This document shows, in pieces, positions 25,216-36,249 of a stretch of 64,000 bases of DNA. The stretch is from Lepeophtheirus salmonis. Taxonomy: Eukaryota > Arthropoda > Copepoda > Siphonostomatoida > Caligidae. The stretch lies in contig NC_052131.2 of NCBI RefSeq assembly GCF_016086655.4, positions 39,991,705-40,055,704 of the forward strand. Reading direction: 5' to 3'. The number at the start of each line of letters is the position of its first letter. Position 1 is the first letter of the stretch. The position numbers were made by a program, and so were the translations under genes. The notes beneath the pieces were generated by a model. It saw only the letters and a program-made list of their open reading frames with translations. It was not told the DNA's origin and ran no database searches.

Positions 25216-25417
25216 TTCGAGAAAATTTTTTACATTCTTTTTTTCCCTAGTCGTGTGTATTTTGTATAATTATAAATAATACACAGTCTTGCCCTACATA
25301 CAAATTTGGAAGAAAATTAGAAACTATTTACAACTTTTGAGAGCTTTAAAGAAAAAAGACATTAGTGGCGTGAATTGACATTTTTTTGTTGTTGTAAAAA
25401 TAGCTTACATCTTTTGT

Positions 25418-25423
25418 AATAAA
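25418..25423 (+). promoter_or_regulatory. Candidate polyadenylation signal of the SH2 gene
   Basis: AATAAA lies about 200 bases after the stop codon, the first canonical hexamer downstream. AT-rich DNA makes such hexamers common, so a more distal site is possible. Confidence 0.4.
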
Positions 25424-26334
25424 AAAAACTATCGAAAGAGAAGGATTCCTTTCCAAATACGTGCATACAGATGTATAAGGAAGGGCCTTTTTATTACAAT
25501 CTTTGCATGTTTTATATTTTAACTATTAAATTTTCTCCACACTAGTCAACTTTTTTCTCTCCCATTTTTTCTATTTCAATTTATCTCTTTATATTATTAT
25601 AAATCTATATACATACATTTATATGATTATAAAATTTTATAATGTCATTTTTTTTTTTTTTTTGATTTATAGTACCTTTTCCGCGTTGTGTACCCTTATA
25701 ATTATATATTTTAACGTGATACAAAAGAATATATATATATATAAATACTTCTAAAATCTTATTTGCTGACTTGTTTTTTATTTTTTATTTATACAGAAGG
25801 CATTTCAATACAAACTCATGATAAAATGATGATTTTATTCAAACGACTATAAAGATTATATTTTGTATACTTCAACTAATAATAATGCCCTCGTTGTAAG
25901 ACACTAAAACGATTGCAAAAATTCCTTATTACAATTTGAGAAAAAATAATATGATGGATTATATTTGAAAGAACATATCAAGGATAAATGGAAGCTATAG
26001 GAAACCATCAGTTCTCAATTTTTTGACGCTCTGTTGCTTTTAACAACTTCGAAAATTGTTTTCGAAACTCTTATATCAGTTTTATAGATATATCTTCTCT
26101 TTATAATATATGAAACAAAATCTTAGTGTGTTCGTCACACTTTTTAATCCTGACTAAACTTCAAAGTTGTAGCTTTAAGAGAGCTGAAATTTGGCATTCA
26201 GGATGAGTATGGATATGAATATTGCCTGAATTTCGGTAACTGTAAATTTAAAAATAAAGTATATGTAGGGTCGGCCATTTCTGAGAGCAGGAGGAGAAAT
26301 CGGATGCGAGACATCTGATACAACTGAATGAAGA

Positions 26335-26500
26335 TCTATGTTAACATCAGCTGTTTGTTATATGATTTTTAGGCGAGAAATATATAACTGCCAAGGATAG
26401 TATAAGCTGTAACATTTATAGGATCATTAGTATATGAGGAATAATATAAAATTACATTTAAACAATAAAAACATATGTACCTATATTATTATTTTATTAT
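26335..26500 (+). repeat. Family B fragment
   Basis: TTAACATCAGCTGTTTGTTA, then TATGATTTTTAGGCGAGAAA and a later TTATTTTATTATGCAC stretch match the first half of family B. The second half is missing and a family C fragment begins next to it. Confidence 0.4.
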
Positions 26501-26504
26501 GCAC

Positions 26505-26640
26505 TAGCGGTAATACACGGCATTTCCAGAGCTATTAGGCATCGACGAACCGAAAAACTTTACTTTAATTATATAGATTTACTCCATTAATATAGAAGAT
26601 AATTCCCAACAAATCATCGCTGCTAACCTCGGCTCACTTG
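26505..26640 (+). repeat. Family C fragment
   Basis: CATCGACGAACCGAAAAAC, then CATTAATATAGAAGATAATT and CCCAACAAATCATCG match the first third of family C. Confidence 0.45.
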
Positions 26641-27819
26641 GGCGTAAGGGAGTTTGCGCCTTTCCTCTTTTTACTGTGTACGATTATTCCCTGGCCAATT
26701 TTTGTGTATATTTAACGGATACTTTTCAATTTTTATGTAGTAAAATGAAGGGAGAAAATAAAAAATAAATTGTTATGTCTTATATTAAGTAGTTACATAG
26801 CTCTAAATGATTTTTAAGAGGGCCCGTTTTTAAAAAAATATGATAATCTGAAGAATGAATATTGTATTCCTTAGCAGTGTTCATTATTATTTAATTGCTG
26901 AGTTGTGAACTTCCTTTCCTAATTAGATTCAATTATATTCAAAACCTGATTGAACATGTGTGTGCTCATAAAAGGTGGAGAGTAACTTGGAGGATTTGTT
27001 GTAGAGTTTTAATTGTAAGTCCTGGTTGGAATAAGAAAAGAATCGATAATCGACATCAGAGTCATGCTTGCCAAAGTCCTTGTTTATTTCCTTCTCCTAC
27101 TCCTCCCTTGTCTCAGCTGATTGTAGGCAATCTCCTCCAAAACATTCTTAAAACTGTCAGGGTTACCATATTGATTTTCGTTTTTTTTAAATTTTAACAT
27201 GACCATTATAACACTATTTCCATTAGTATATATCTGTGAAGTCTTTAAAGATGCATTTCGACCACATCTCTTTTTTGTTGATCTTATTATCCTGTGTGCC
27301 TCATAAAACCAGAGAACCCACCTTTATATACACATTCAAAGATGATTTTACATCAGATAAATAAACAAACAAACAAACTTTTCTTTATTAATATAGATTT
27401 TTTTATAAATTGCAGCAAAAGTAGGAGGGATGATTCATCATTCAGAGCGAGATAATAACACCAAGATGATCTATTAAAGAACGAACAAATTTAAAACGAA
27501 CACACTTTTTTCATTTTCTAATCACACAACTGTAGTTTTTTTACATCTTGCCAGGCCCTAATCAAATGTCGGTGAGAACAAAATATGAGTGACCTTATTC
27601 AAAAGGTTGATAATTTTAGTAAAGATACAAAAGCGTGCAAGGAGAAGGGAACAAATACTTATGGGATCATTGATTAAATAATAAACATCTTCCTCTATCA
27701 AGAACTTTATCTATTCCTGCCTTATTTTTCAGTATCAATATAATATTAGATGCTGATAGTCGATAGAGAGCTGAATGAAATGCCTAAACTAACGTCACCT
27801 TCCATCTGGATTTATGAAA
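26641..27819. other. Stretch without a recognised gene
   Basis: A 300-base open frame near 26.9-27.2 kb on the + strand gives a peptide with no domain I recognise and no clear splice context. A CAAACAAACAAAC run followed by TTTATTAATATAGATT near 27365-27400 looks like another retroelement tail. Nothing else stands out. Confidence 0.35.
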
Positions 27820-28140
27820 ATGGAGGCTCAGGAATTTGGAAAACACTTACCGGATAAGAAACAGATGGCTTGTCGGATTTGTAGATATAACTGTGCCTTT
27901 AGTCCCATGTCTAGAATTACACGCCACTCATTATCCTCATCTAATATCAAGAGTATGGATATTTATCTATAAAATCAAGTTAACAATGAATACATCAGGT
28001 CAGACTTTAATTTTGATCTCACAAAGATGCTTATTGCATGTAATATAACCATATCCATTGTTGATCATCCTACGTTCAGAAAATTTATGAATAAATACAC
28101 GGGTAAATTCGTTCCTTTCGGAGGAATCATCATTAATTAA
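27820..28140 (+). pseudogene. BED zinc-finger / CGBP1-like or hAT-type fragment
   Basis: An open frame at 27820-27972 gives DKKQMACRICRYNCAF, with a CxxC pair, then ITRHSLSS with a His; this looks like a BED-type finger. After a stop and frame change, 28003-28140 reads DFNFDLTKMLIACNITISIV, then DHPTFRKFMNKYTGKF. The order finger, then 'NPTFRKF..KYTGK', is typical of CGBP1-like proteins and the N-terminal part of many hAT transposases. No dimerisation domain follows, so the copy is truncated and broken. The family name is from memory of these motifs and is moderately sure. Confidence 0.5.
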
Positions 28141-28394
28141 TGGACGATGTTGATAATGACGTCATTTATAGAAAGACCCCCATTTTAAATTGTGAAGTTC
28201 AGATAATTTTCACCATGTTTAGAGTCATCAACACCAAATTACTAAATGGAACTCTGAATTTTGTACCATGTACCATCTAACAGTAAGTATTCATTTTTTT
28301 TAATCTAATCATAAAATATGATTCTATTTTAGCTAAAATTATCAAGAATTATTATACACAACTCATTAAATTGCAAAAACAAGTTCTTAGATAG

Positions 28395-28650
28395 TCACAG
28401 CAACAGGGGTAGTAGCTTTGGATGGTTCACAACTAGTTGGTCTGACATTAGTTTCTTCACTTAAAGACTTGGGTATGATCATTAGGTTTTCCAATATTAC
28501 ATAGTCAATAAATATTACTTTTTTATCACTTAAGGATGATGGTTGATTATGGTTGATAAGCTCCAAGAAAAGGTGTTCAGAAAAAAAGGCAAACAAAACT
28601 GTTTAAATGGTCACAACAATGGGGGTAGTTAGATTGGGTGTAGCATTATA
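28395..28650. repeat. Two diverged direct repeats of about 35 bases
   Basis: AGTCACAGCAACAGGGGTAG near 28394 and GTCACAACAATGGGGGTAG near 28612 are followed by similar text (TTTGGATGG against ATTGGGTG). Between them is a minus-strand open frame of 69 codons that I do not recognise. A run of ten G lies at about 28684. Confidence 0.3.
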
Positions 28651-28699
28651 ATTAGCAATTGTGCGTATCCTTCATAAAATAACGGGGGGGGGGAGAATC

Positions 28700-30700
28700 T
28701 TTTTTGATACCCAAAATTAGAAGTAATATCCCCGGACATTACTACATAATTAGCTTATGCACTAAATCTTTACAATGGATTTAATTCTAATATTTTTTTA
28801 TTAGTATATGTATTTATTGTCTAATTTTATGATTTTGACATTTACTAATTATTTAGATCTCATCCGTAGAGATATATCATCCTGTGTACAATTGTATATA
28901 GCAACTTCCACATGAAGAAAAAGAGGTGATGGATCTTTTTGATTAAACTCCACGTCTGGCTTGTGTTTTGAAATCTAAAGTTATGAAATATTTAACTGTA
29001 TTCCGGTGTCAGAACAAGAAAATATTATTTGGATCAATCTATTATTTCAATATTCTGTATATATAATTTATTGTTATTATTAGTTATATGATTCTAATTG
29101 TTTAATTTTGTATATGTAACATAAATATACGATGGTTTATTTTTTAGCGTGTAAATTATATTTAATTTAAGCCTTCTTTTTTAAATTTGGAACTTCAAAT
29201 ATATTTCGAAATACTCTACTTTATCGTTTCATTAGCTATTATTCTGAGAATATGGTTCATAATGAATTACAATTACATGGAGTGTGACGTTTTTTAATCT
29301 ACTGTAACGGATAAAAAACGTCTAAGTATACGTAGTATATCTTCATTAAAATTTTTGCTAATAAATACTTTCGTTATACCCTCAAAAATCATAATAAAGC
29401 AGGCAGCTGATAATCACATCCGTATTTTAAACAATGATACCATATGTCTTTCTCCCCCTTCTCCTTGCACGCGTTTTTCGCTACAGAATTATCAACTTTA
29501 CTTATTCTTTATTCCTCTCTGTATTATATATTATTACGTATCAGCAAGCAAGGAGCAATACGATTTATAGTAATCTCTGTCAGCAGATTCACAGTCTCCC
29601 AAGTTTGTACCATATTTTTTTGAAAGCGTGGCTTTTACCCGCAGCAGAATTTACACTATATTTCCAACCCTAATTATTGAAACAAAGATGGTTATAGGTG
29701 TATTTTAATCATTAGTTTGCATTACTAATGAGGAAAAATATTCCTTTAATTTATTTTCCGTTATATTGTGGATAAAAATTTTATAAGTCCATATATATGT
29801 TATTATAAAGGACATTCCAGGCAAGTGCAACTGGCTTCACATTCCTATGTTCTTAGCAAGTAAAACAAGAATTCAATCTATATTTGGATTTGAAAAACAT
29901 TTCAATTGTTTTTAATAAATGCTTTGCTCATTTACCTTTGCCTCAACCCGCACTTAATATAAAATTGAGACTGAATATAGGTGAATAGGATGAATAGACA
30001 TCTTCAAACAAGTAGCTGTGTCTCTGATTGGTAATAAGGTGAATGTATTAAATATATACCTACATATATATTCAATGTATCTTTTGGATATTACTGATGA
30101 CTAAATGACCGGAATTACTTTAAATTTTTCCCCCAGCCCCTCCATGTATTGGCTCAACAGCCGTTCGTTTGCTGTTGATATTCATGATTTGAAAATTATA
30201 TTCCACTAAATATATTCGAAATATATATTTGTCATGACTACTGCTGATGATGAAGAATAGAGACGTAAATAAAAACTTTTTCTGGTGCGTTTAATACAAT
30301 GATAAACATTTTGGTTGGCAATCTGTATGACTCCCTCTCAAAAACTAATGTCATTAGCACTGCTGGTAGGTAAAAAAAAAAAAAATAATAAAGAAGCGAA
30401 CTGTGTGGCATAATATTTGTATTTCTGACGTCATTTCGCTTCCTTCTTTGTTAAATACATACCGGTAGCCTCAGAGAAAGAAAAATATAGAGGTGACAAG
30501 TATATTTACTTGGCCACTTGGCTTAGTTAGGAAGACAAAGAATAGTTACATGTTATGATCTTTGAGAAGTTTAATACAGCTGTTGTGTTTTGTCTGCTTT
30601 TAAAGACTAGGTTAAAATAGGGAGAAAAAAAAATTAGCTTATTCAGTTTCTGGCTTTTTTGACAAAATATTATTCTAAAGCATACCCAGAGTTAACATTT
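28700..30700. other. AT-rich stretch without recognised gene
   Basis: Several short open frames occur (for example near 29.35-29.67 kb, overlapping frames of 71 and 79 codons), but they lack domain signatures and have AT-driven composition. I see nothing I can name. Confidence 0.4.
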
Positions 30701-30704
30701 TTGG

Positions 30705-31055
30705 AAAGAAAAAAAGAGCATGGGAGAAGGGGGGAGATAAACATGTGAGACTACTTATTATTAAGACCTTTGTTAATATCAGCTGCTCGTTATATCATTT
30801 TAAGGGGAGAAAAATAATTATTGCTATAAAGAGGAGAATCTTCCGCATTTAAAATAGCATTTGGACAGTCATAATCATATTTAAATTCATATATATTTCT
30901 TTTTATGCAAAAGATAGGCAAGAATGCTTACTTTAGAGGGAGAAGTTAACATCACGTCGACTTAATAAATAATGAACAAAAAATAAGAAACAGCACACGC
31001 AACAATCGTTTTTCCTTTTCTATTTTTTTAGGTAGTTTATTCATTACAAAAATGT
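30705..31055 (+). repeat. Family B dispersed repeat, copy 1
   Basis: Block order: AAAAAGAGCATGGGAGAAGG, AATATCAGCTGCTCG, AAAGAGGAGAATCTTCC, AAAATAGCATTTGGAC, AAAGATAGGCAAGAATGC, CACACGCAACAATCG and ending AAAAATGTCAACTTTAA. It matches 63405-63765 and 50835-51200 over its whole length. It is non-coding, about 350 bases, of unknown class. Confidence 0.55.
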
Positions 31056-32284
31056 CAACTTTAAGCATACCAAAGTTATCAGCTGAAGGTACCCACATAT
31101 TTTTCTTATTATATGTCGGTAGAACATATTTTTTAATAATCAGAAGTATAACTTTAGAGCTCCTTTGACTATAATTTTTTCCCCAATAATCCTACTTTTC
31201 TCGTCTCTAATCAATCCAAAAAAAAATTAATTAAACAAATTTAGTCATTTCATATGGATTTTTATCATCTATTAATTTGATTTAATTAATGAACTACTTA
31301 TTTTCTTTGTCATCAAGAATATATTCAATATATTTAGTTAACTTTTTCAAAGACATTAGATGAAGTCTTTTCAAGATTACTTGGAAATTTGTCTCTTTTA
31401 TTCAATAAATATATCAACTATGTGCTGCTAATTATGATGCAATTTGTGACGTCAGTGAAAATGAATGTTAGGGGTACAAAATACTCTCTATAATACGGAA
31501 ATCAATAATAGGAACTTTACTGTCGAAGCATGTTCTCTATTTGGTAAGGAATATAACTATTTGCAAACTCTTTTGTATGTCTGCAGAAAAGGAAGAAGTA
31601 AGGACGAATATTATATATGATCATGAAAAGGTCTTTCAAAGTCAAAGCCACACCTGGACTCATAAATGTGTTCGACTTGGAGGTACCTTCTTATAAGAAG
31701 AGAAGAAGTGAGAGCGTTTATAAATAATATTTCATGTAAAATACATTAAATTTATGATCGTCATTTTTACGACTTGTTTATTAGCCTTCCATGTATGTAT
31801 GCAGTACTTAAACTAATTATATGTATTCTGCTCCAAATTTTTGGGTGGAAGAGTTGTAAATTTGTAGGTATCAAACGAGTTTCATAAATTAAATAAAAAA
31901 TGGCGAATCCCGTATGATAAAAAATATACCTAATAACAAACACAGTGATATCTCAGATTACGAGACTACATAATATACTGATGAGAGAACCATTCAGCAT
32001 CTTGTGACTAGGTATTGCTGTTCTCACAATACCAATATTTTGATACCAGTTCTGATATAAAAATAGATATTGGTGTTTCCATATTTTTCGACTAAAATAG
32101 TAAATAACAGATATCCTGTTAAAAATATAGTAAATATACAGCAGTAAAATATACACACGAGACGTCCTTATCCTGCAACCGTTCATTCAAAAAGAAACAA
32201 AACCCAAAATCATATGGTAGTCAGCCATACCAACTGCTATTTATCTCATAAATACACCCAGGATATCTTTGATGTGTTATTTGT

Positions 32285-32530
32285 TTGACCTAATATAACA
32301 CCCCAATAAATCCTTGATGTTAGCCTTCGTTTTACATGAGCACAATCATACGTAGCTACATTTTCTCCTAAAAACTAAATAAAATAATAATAACGGATTA
32401 ATAAAAAACATATCATATGATTTGATGAGCCAAGGAGTACTTTAACTCGTTGCTAAAACTCACCTAAAGTTACAATCCTTTTAAAAAATATATTATATAA
32501 AGTACTTCCTATTTTAATTTTTTTAATATA
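32285..32530 (+). repeat. Family C dispersed repeat, copy 4
   Basis: ACATGAGCACAATCATACG, then TAGCTACATTTTCTCC and a later ATATAAAGTACTTCC word match family C and its 3' continuation as seen at 63.07-63.29 kb. Confidence 0.4.
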
Positions 32531-33257
32531 AATCTCTTGCAAGATTTCATTAATATTAAATGGTGCTCTCTGTAGATATATATTATACTCCCTTCTTTTT
32601 CATTATAATGTATTGGTATATGAATCAGGGAGCACTATATACACTCAGTCTTTTCAGGTGGTGTCTTTTCAATTATTTTTTACTCGCAATATGGTTCATA
32701 AGTTGAATGAATTCACGACAATTAGAAATATTTTTTTCAAAGGAATATATATTTTACTCAATTCAGTCAAATTGCATCAACCCACTTATTACTCAAAGGA
32801 AGTATTTATAAAGAACTATATATAAAGGTGAGGCAGCAAGGAAATTATACGCTTGTGTTTTTTTCATTATTAAGAGAAGAAGGAAAATTTAATGACGTCA
32901 CTGTTGAGGCACATATCACTCTGTCCTATACAATTGTAAAGTAATAATGTTAAAATCCAGACTTAATTCATTGTAAGGCAACACAAATTAAGTAAATAAA
33001 TATAATTCAAATTCATTTATAGTACAATATTGTAAACATAGGACCATACCAAAAAGTATAAAAAACAAAAATATTTAACTTATATTGATATTAATATCTA
33101 TAAAACTAAAGCCTTTCCAATTTTTATTTTTATTGTTATGAAACTTGACGATATCCTTGCTTGATACTTTATAGAATAATAGTATTAACTTCGGAAATAA
33201 TTATTTAAAAAGACTAACATTAATCTGTATATGAATAATCATGAACTATCATACCTT

Positions 33258-34255
33258 CTAACCTTCTGTCATTCTAACTTCCATCTCATCGAAATAAAGA
33301 ACCGCCATACGTTCTTGATATTCTTCTGAAATACTGATTTTTTCGGAGAGTATTTTGATGCTATCTTCGAGGAAGCCAGGTTCACACTAAAAATCTTGTA
33401 AAAAGATTTATTGAGTCTGGCGACTCAGCAATGGAAGAAGTTTCCTAGAATGTAAATATTCAAAGGCTCCAGAACCAATGCTTCGTAAGATGAGGGCAGT
33501 GGTTACATCGTCTTTTGAGTATCCTCGATTGAAATTCTTTAAGGGATCCATAATTCTTCTTACTTGTATTTTGGAGTGGATCTTTTCTAGGGTGGTCCTT
33601 ATTAAGTTTTGTAAAACTTCTATGAGTTTAGTAACTTGCATTTTGTTTTTGTAACGACACAATTCCCTTTTCATCAAAAATAGTTCTTTTTGGATTTTTT
33701 GCATTTTCGCTCCCAAAACAAAGGCGCATTTGCTTCCTCACATTGACCTCCTTTTTTGAATTTGTAAACGTGAATCTGAGTGCTTTACGTCAAAATCAAA
33801 GGGTCTTGTTGGGACTCAGTGATCCCACTACAAATTTCCATGATCCCTTCATTATCAGTATCTGTTTCCGAGCCCATACTGGTTTCCTGGACCTTACTTG
33901 CTTCCAATAGTTGTTTCACAAACTCTTTCCTTTCGCGAGTTTCCTTAGAAATAACTCTGGAGAATTTGGGTTCATCTGAACTGGGAGAAGTAAAAGGAAT
34001 ATGGAGTGAGGGGACTGCACCACTTTTTGATTTCTTCCCGGCTTTTAAGTCAAGGAGATCAGCCTGGAGATTCCGCTCAAAATCATTGGGTGTAAAATGC
34101 CTATCACAAATCTAAGCATTCTTAATATTAATTGGATATTTTCTCCTGCAGACTGAGATCGAAAGACGCTGGAGCATCAATTTTTCTGAGGAAATGCAAA
34201 ATACTGGGCATCCCGTGGATTGGAACAGCAAAGCAAGGCACTAACACAGTTTGAA
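33258..34255 (-). pseudogene. P-element-type (THAP) transposase relic, truncated
   Basis: Reading on the minus strand: NPRDAQYFAFPQKN after a Cys cluster, then a frame change to SFDLSLQEKISN. After a CTTAG (possible acceptor), ICDRHFTPNDFERNLQAD follows at about 34111, the C-x2-H end of a THAP C2CH zinc finger, with an AVPSLHIP box. A frame break comes next, then a basic coiled-coil stretch and YSKDDVTTALILRSIGSGAF and EYLHSRKLLPL, the DNA-binding helix region conserved in P-type transposases. A stop follows, then GFLEDSIKILSEKISIS and LYFDEMEV, where the Asp at 33288-33290 fits the first catalytic Asp of the RNase H-like fold. Coding ends shortly after, at a stop or lost splice site. Dead by truncation and frameshifts. 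Confidence 0.75.
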
Positions 34256-34889
34256 CCTCGATATTACATAATGAAATGCCCTGATTTCATCAATGGAAGA
34301 TCCTTTTAGATTGAAGGAAGCAAGAGTGTAACCTTGATTTATAAATAATGATTACTTCGTTGGTTTATCTAAAAGATTGAATTATGAAAAAAAAAAAAAA
34401 AACTATGACGTATCAAGTGAAACGAGGGAATTACAGCTGACAACAAATGCTAAAGATATTTCAATGTTGGCAAGGTAACGCCGTGAGGAGCAGATGATTT
34501 TTTTTTTGAGTTAGTAGTAAGGACTTAGTCCAATTTTTTGGGGGATTACGTCTTCAATGGACCATTATTTTTGACGTTATAAAGCGCTGCTATTACCGTT
34601 TTCAGTTATTCATGCCCCGGTACCACTATAAGTCCTAGTGTACTGAATAACGCTACTAGGCTTGATAATAATGATTAATATAGGAATCAATTTGAGTAAT
34701 AGAATGGTGTTGATTATTACTCGAATAAATAAATAAAAAATAACCCGACTTTACAAAAGTCGACCATTTTCAGAAAATCATTCAAGTTCGACCGAAATAT
34801 TCTTCCGGTATTTTGGCCTCTACTTGAACTCAACTAATTAATCACAACTAGAAACAGAGGAGCAATGATTTGTCAAATTTATAGAATCA

Positions 34890-35165
34890 ATCGAAAGGAC
34901 CACTTCAACCGCCCATAACTTGGATTTGAAGTGAAAAAACTAACAAATCAACTTCTACACCGACTCGAAGTTAAATGATACAGAGTTGAATAAGACTCAA
35001 GTCTTGAAGCTCATAAACATGATTCCTTGATTTCAAACTATTTTTTAAGCGTCATTTATCTTTTTATATCCATGATACATTTTACTATTAGGGATAACTG
35101 CTAAACTTGAGTGATACTTATAAAATTTCGACTTCAAATTCTGCTCTGACTCTAAGTGAAATGTA
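34890..35165. repeat. GACTC/CAAGTC-rich degenerate repeat
   Basis: Words of the type GACTCGAAG, GACTCAAGTCTTGAAGC and CTGACTCTAAGTG recur here and in similar stretches near 0.7, 1.55-1.68, 3.94-4.07 and 55.8 kb. Unit borders are not definable by eye. Confidence 0.3.
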
Positions 35166-35589
35166 AAATTAGATATTATAATGAATTTATATTAAAGAGT
35201 GTTAAGACGTTAAATAGGACATACCTGAAGAAAAGAGGAAGATAAGTCATTCTAACATACATGATTGTCCAAATGTGAGTGTAATATTTTACGTAAAAAC
35301 TTCCAATCTGTAATCTTATTAGTTGTAAATCAATCTAGGTCCAATCCAACTCTTCTGATATAAAAAGAAGAAGGTCATTCACGTGAGCTTTATAAGACAA
35401 AATGCACTGCATAAAAAGAATATTTGTAAATATTTGTCATACTGTTAAATCAAACCTTCAAATGTTCCTGATTAAGAGCTTTCAATAAGTCTCAGTTCCG
35501 TGAAATATAATATAATAAAGATTCAATAGACTGAAAATATTGATGACAAATATTGATTGTCTGAAATATTAAAGTTAACATTTTTAGAA

Positions 35590-36230
35590 ACTGAGGGCAA
35601 AAATGGTCAAGGAGATCGATGTGTTAAGGATTTCAATAAATCAAATAATCCATAATGACCTAAGGATTCTTTTGTCTCAAGTTATGGAAATAGTCTCGCC
35701 GAGATACAAGGACCTAACGTTTTGAAAAATGGAAAAAATATTGGAATTTGGTAACCCCAGAGAATCTATTGTGTTTTCAAATGAGAAGAAGTGGGACCTA
35801 GGCCAAACATTGAACCTTCAACACCACCAAATCTTATTATACCCATAATAAAAAGATGTCCCCTTGGATCAATAGACTATCATAAATTTTTTGTCTTTCC
35901 CTGATTTGATGCCAACCTTCCAATACAGTGATGGTAAACTTTCAACAAGAAGGAACACAAACCAGCATTCAACGCCAAGAGTAGCTTAAATCACAAATTC
36001 CATTTTGGGCAAGTCAATGTGGCCCCTTCGAGTCCAGATATAAGCTCCTTCGACTACTTCGTGTGGGATTATGTTGAGTGGAAGGTCAAAACCAATCTTC
36101 TTATTTGGAGGATCTCTGTGAGGCTATTGGGGTAGAATGGTCTGAAATTCCCAAAATATATTGTTTCATAGTCGTTTACTAGAAGTAGTTGATAAACGAG
36201 GCGGTTATATTGAAAAAGTAATACAATATA
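35590..36230 (+). pseudogene. Mariner-type transposase relic
   Basis: Fragments in three frames follow the order of a mariner transposase: MVKEIDVLRISINQIIHNDL (helix-turn-helix), then ESIVFSNEKKWDLGQTLN (first catalytic block, where the family has FSDEK; the Asp is Asn here), then FQQEGTQTS near the second Asp. WASQCGPF and a SPD-like block follow, then LCEAIGVEWSEIPK and VDKRGGYIEKVIQY at the C-terminus. There are many stops and frameshifts and the first catalytic Asp is changed, so it is inactive. Terminal inverted repeats were not found. Confidence 0.7.
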
Positions 36231-36249
36231 AAGAAATATTTATTTAATT

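Larger units (their letters stand above)
32161..34485 (-). mobile_element. Family A unit enclosing a P-like transposase relic
   Basis: The left side (GACGTCCTTATCCTGCAACC, then CCCAAAATCATATGGTAG and AGCCATACCAACTGC) and the right side (TATCAAGTGAAACGAGGGAA, ACAGCTGACAACAAATGC, ending GGCAAGGTAACGCCGTG) match the two ends of family A MITEs. Between them lies a minus-strand THAP/P-type transposase relic whose start is about 230 bases from the right end. The spacing suggests a larger parent of the MITEs. A family C copy lies inside at the left, so nested insertion is an alternative explanation. Confidence 0.5.

Noticed and set aside
26895..27197. 100-codon + strand frame
   Set aside because: No recognised domain; Cys, Arg and Phe content fits chance reading of repeat-like DNA.
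29355..29673. Two overlapping + strand frames of 71 and 79 codons
   Set aside because: Hydrophobic, AT-driven composition with two frames open at once; typical of chance.
33780..34115. 111-codon + strand frame
   Set aside because: It is antisense to the THAP segment of the P-like relic, which carries the recognisable motifs.
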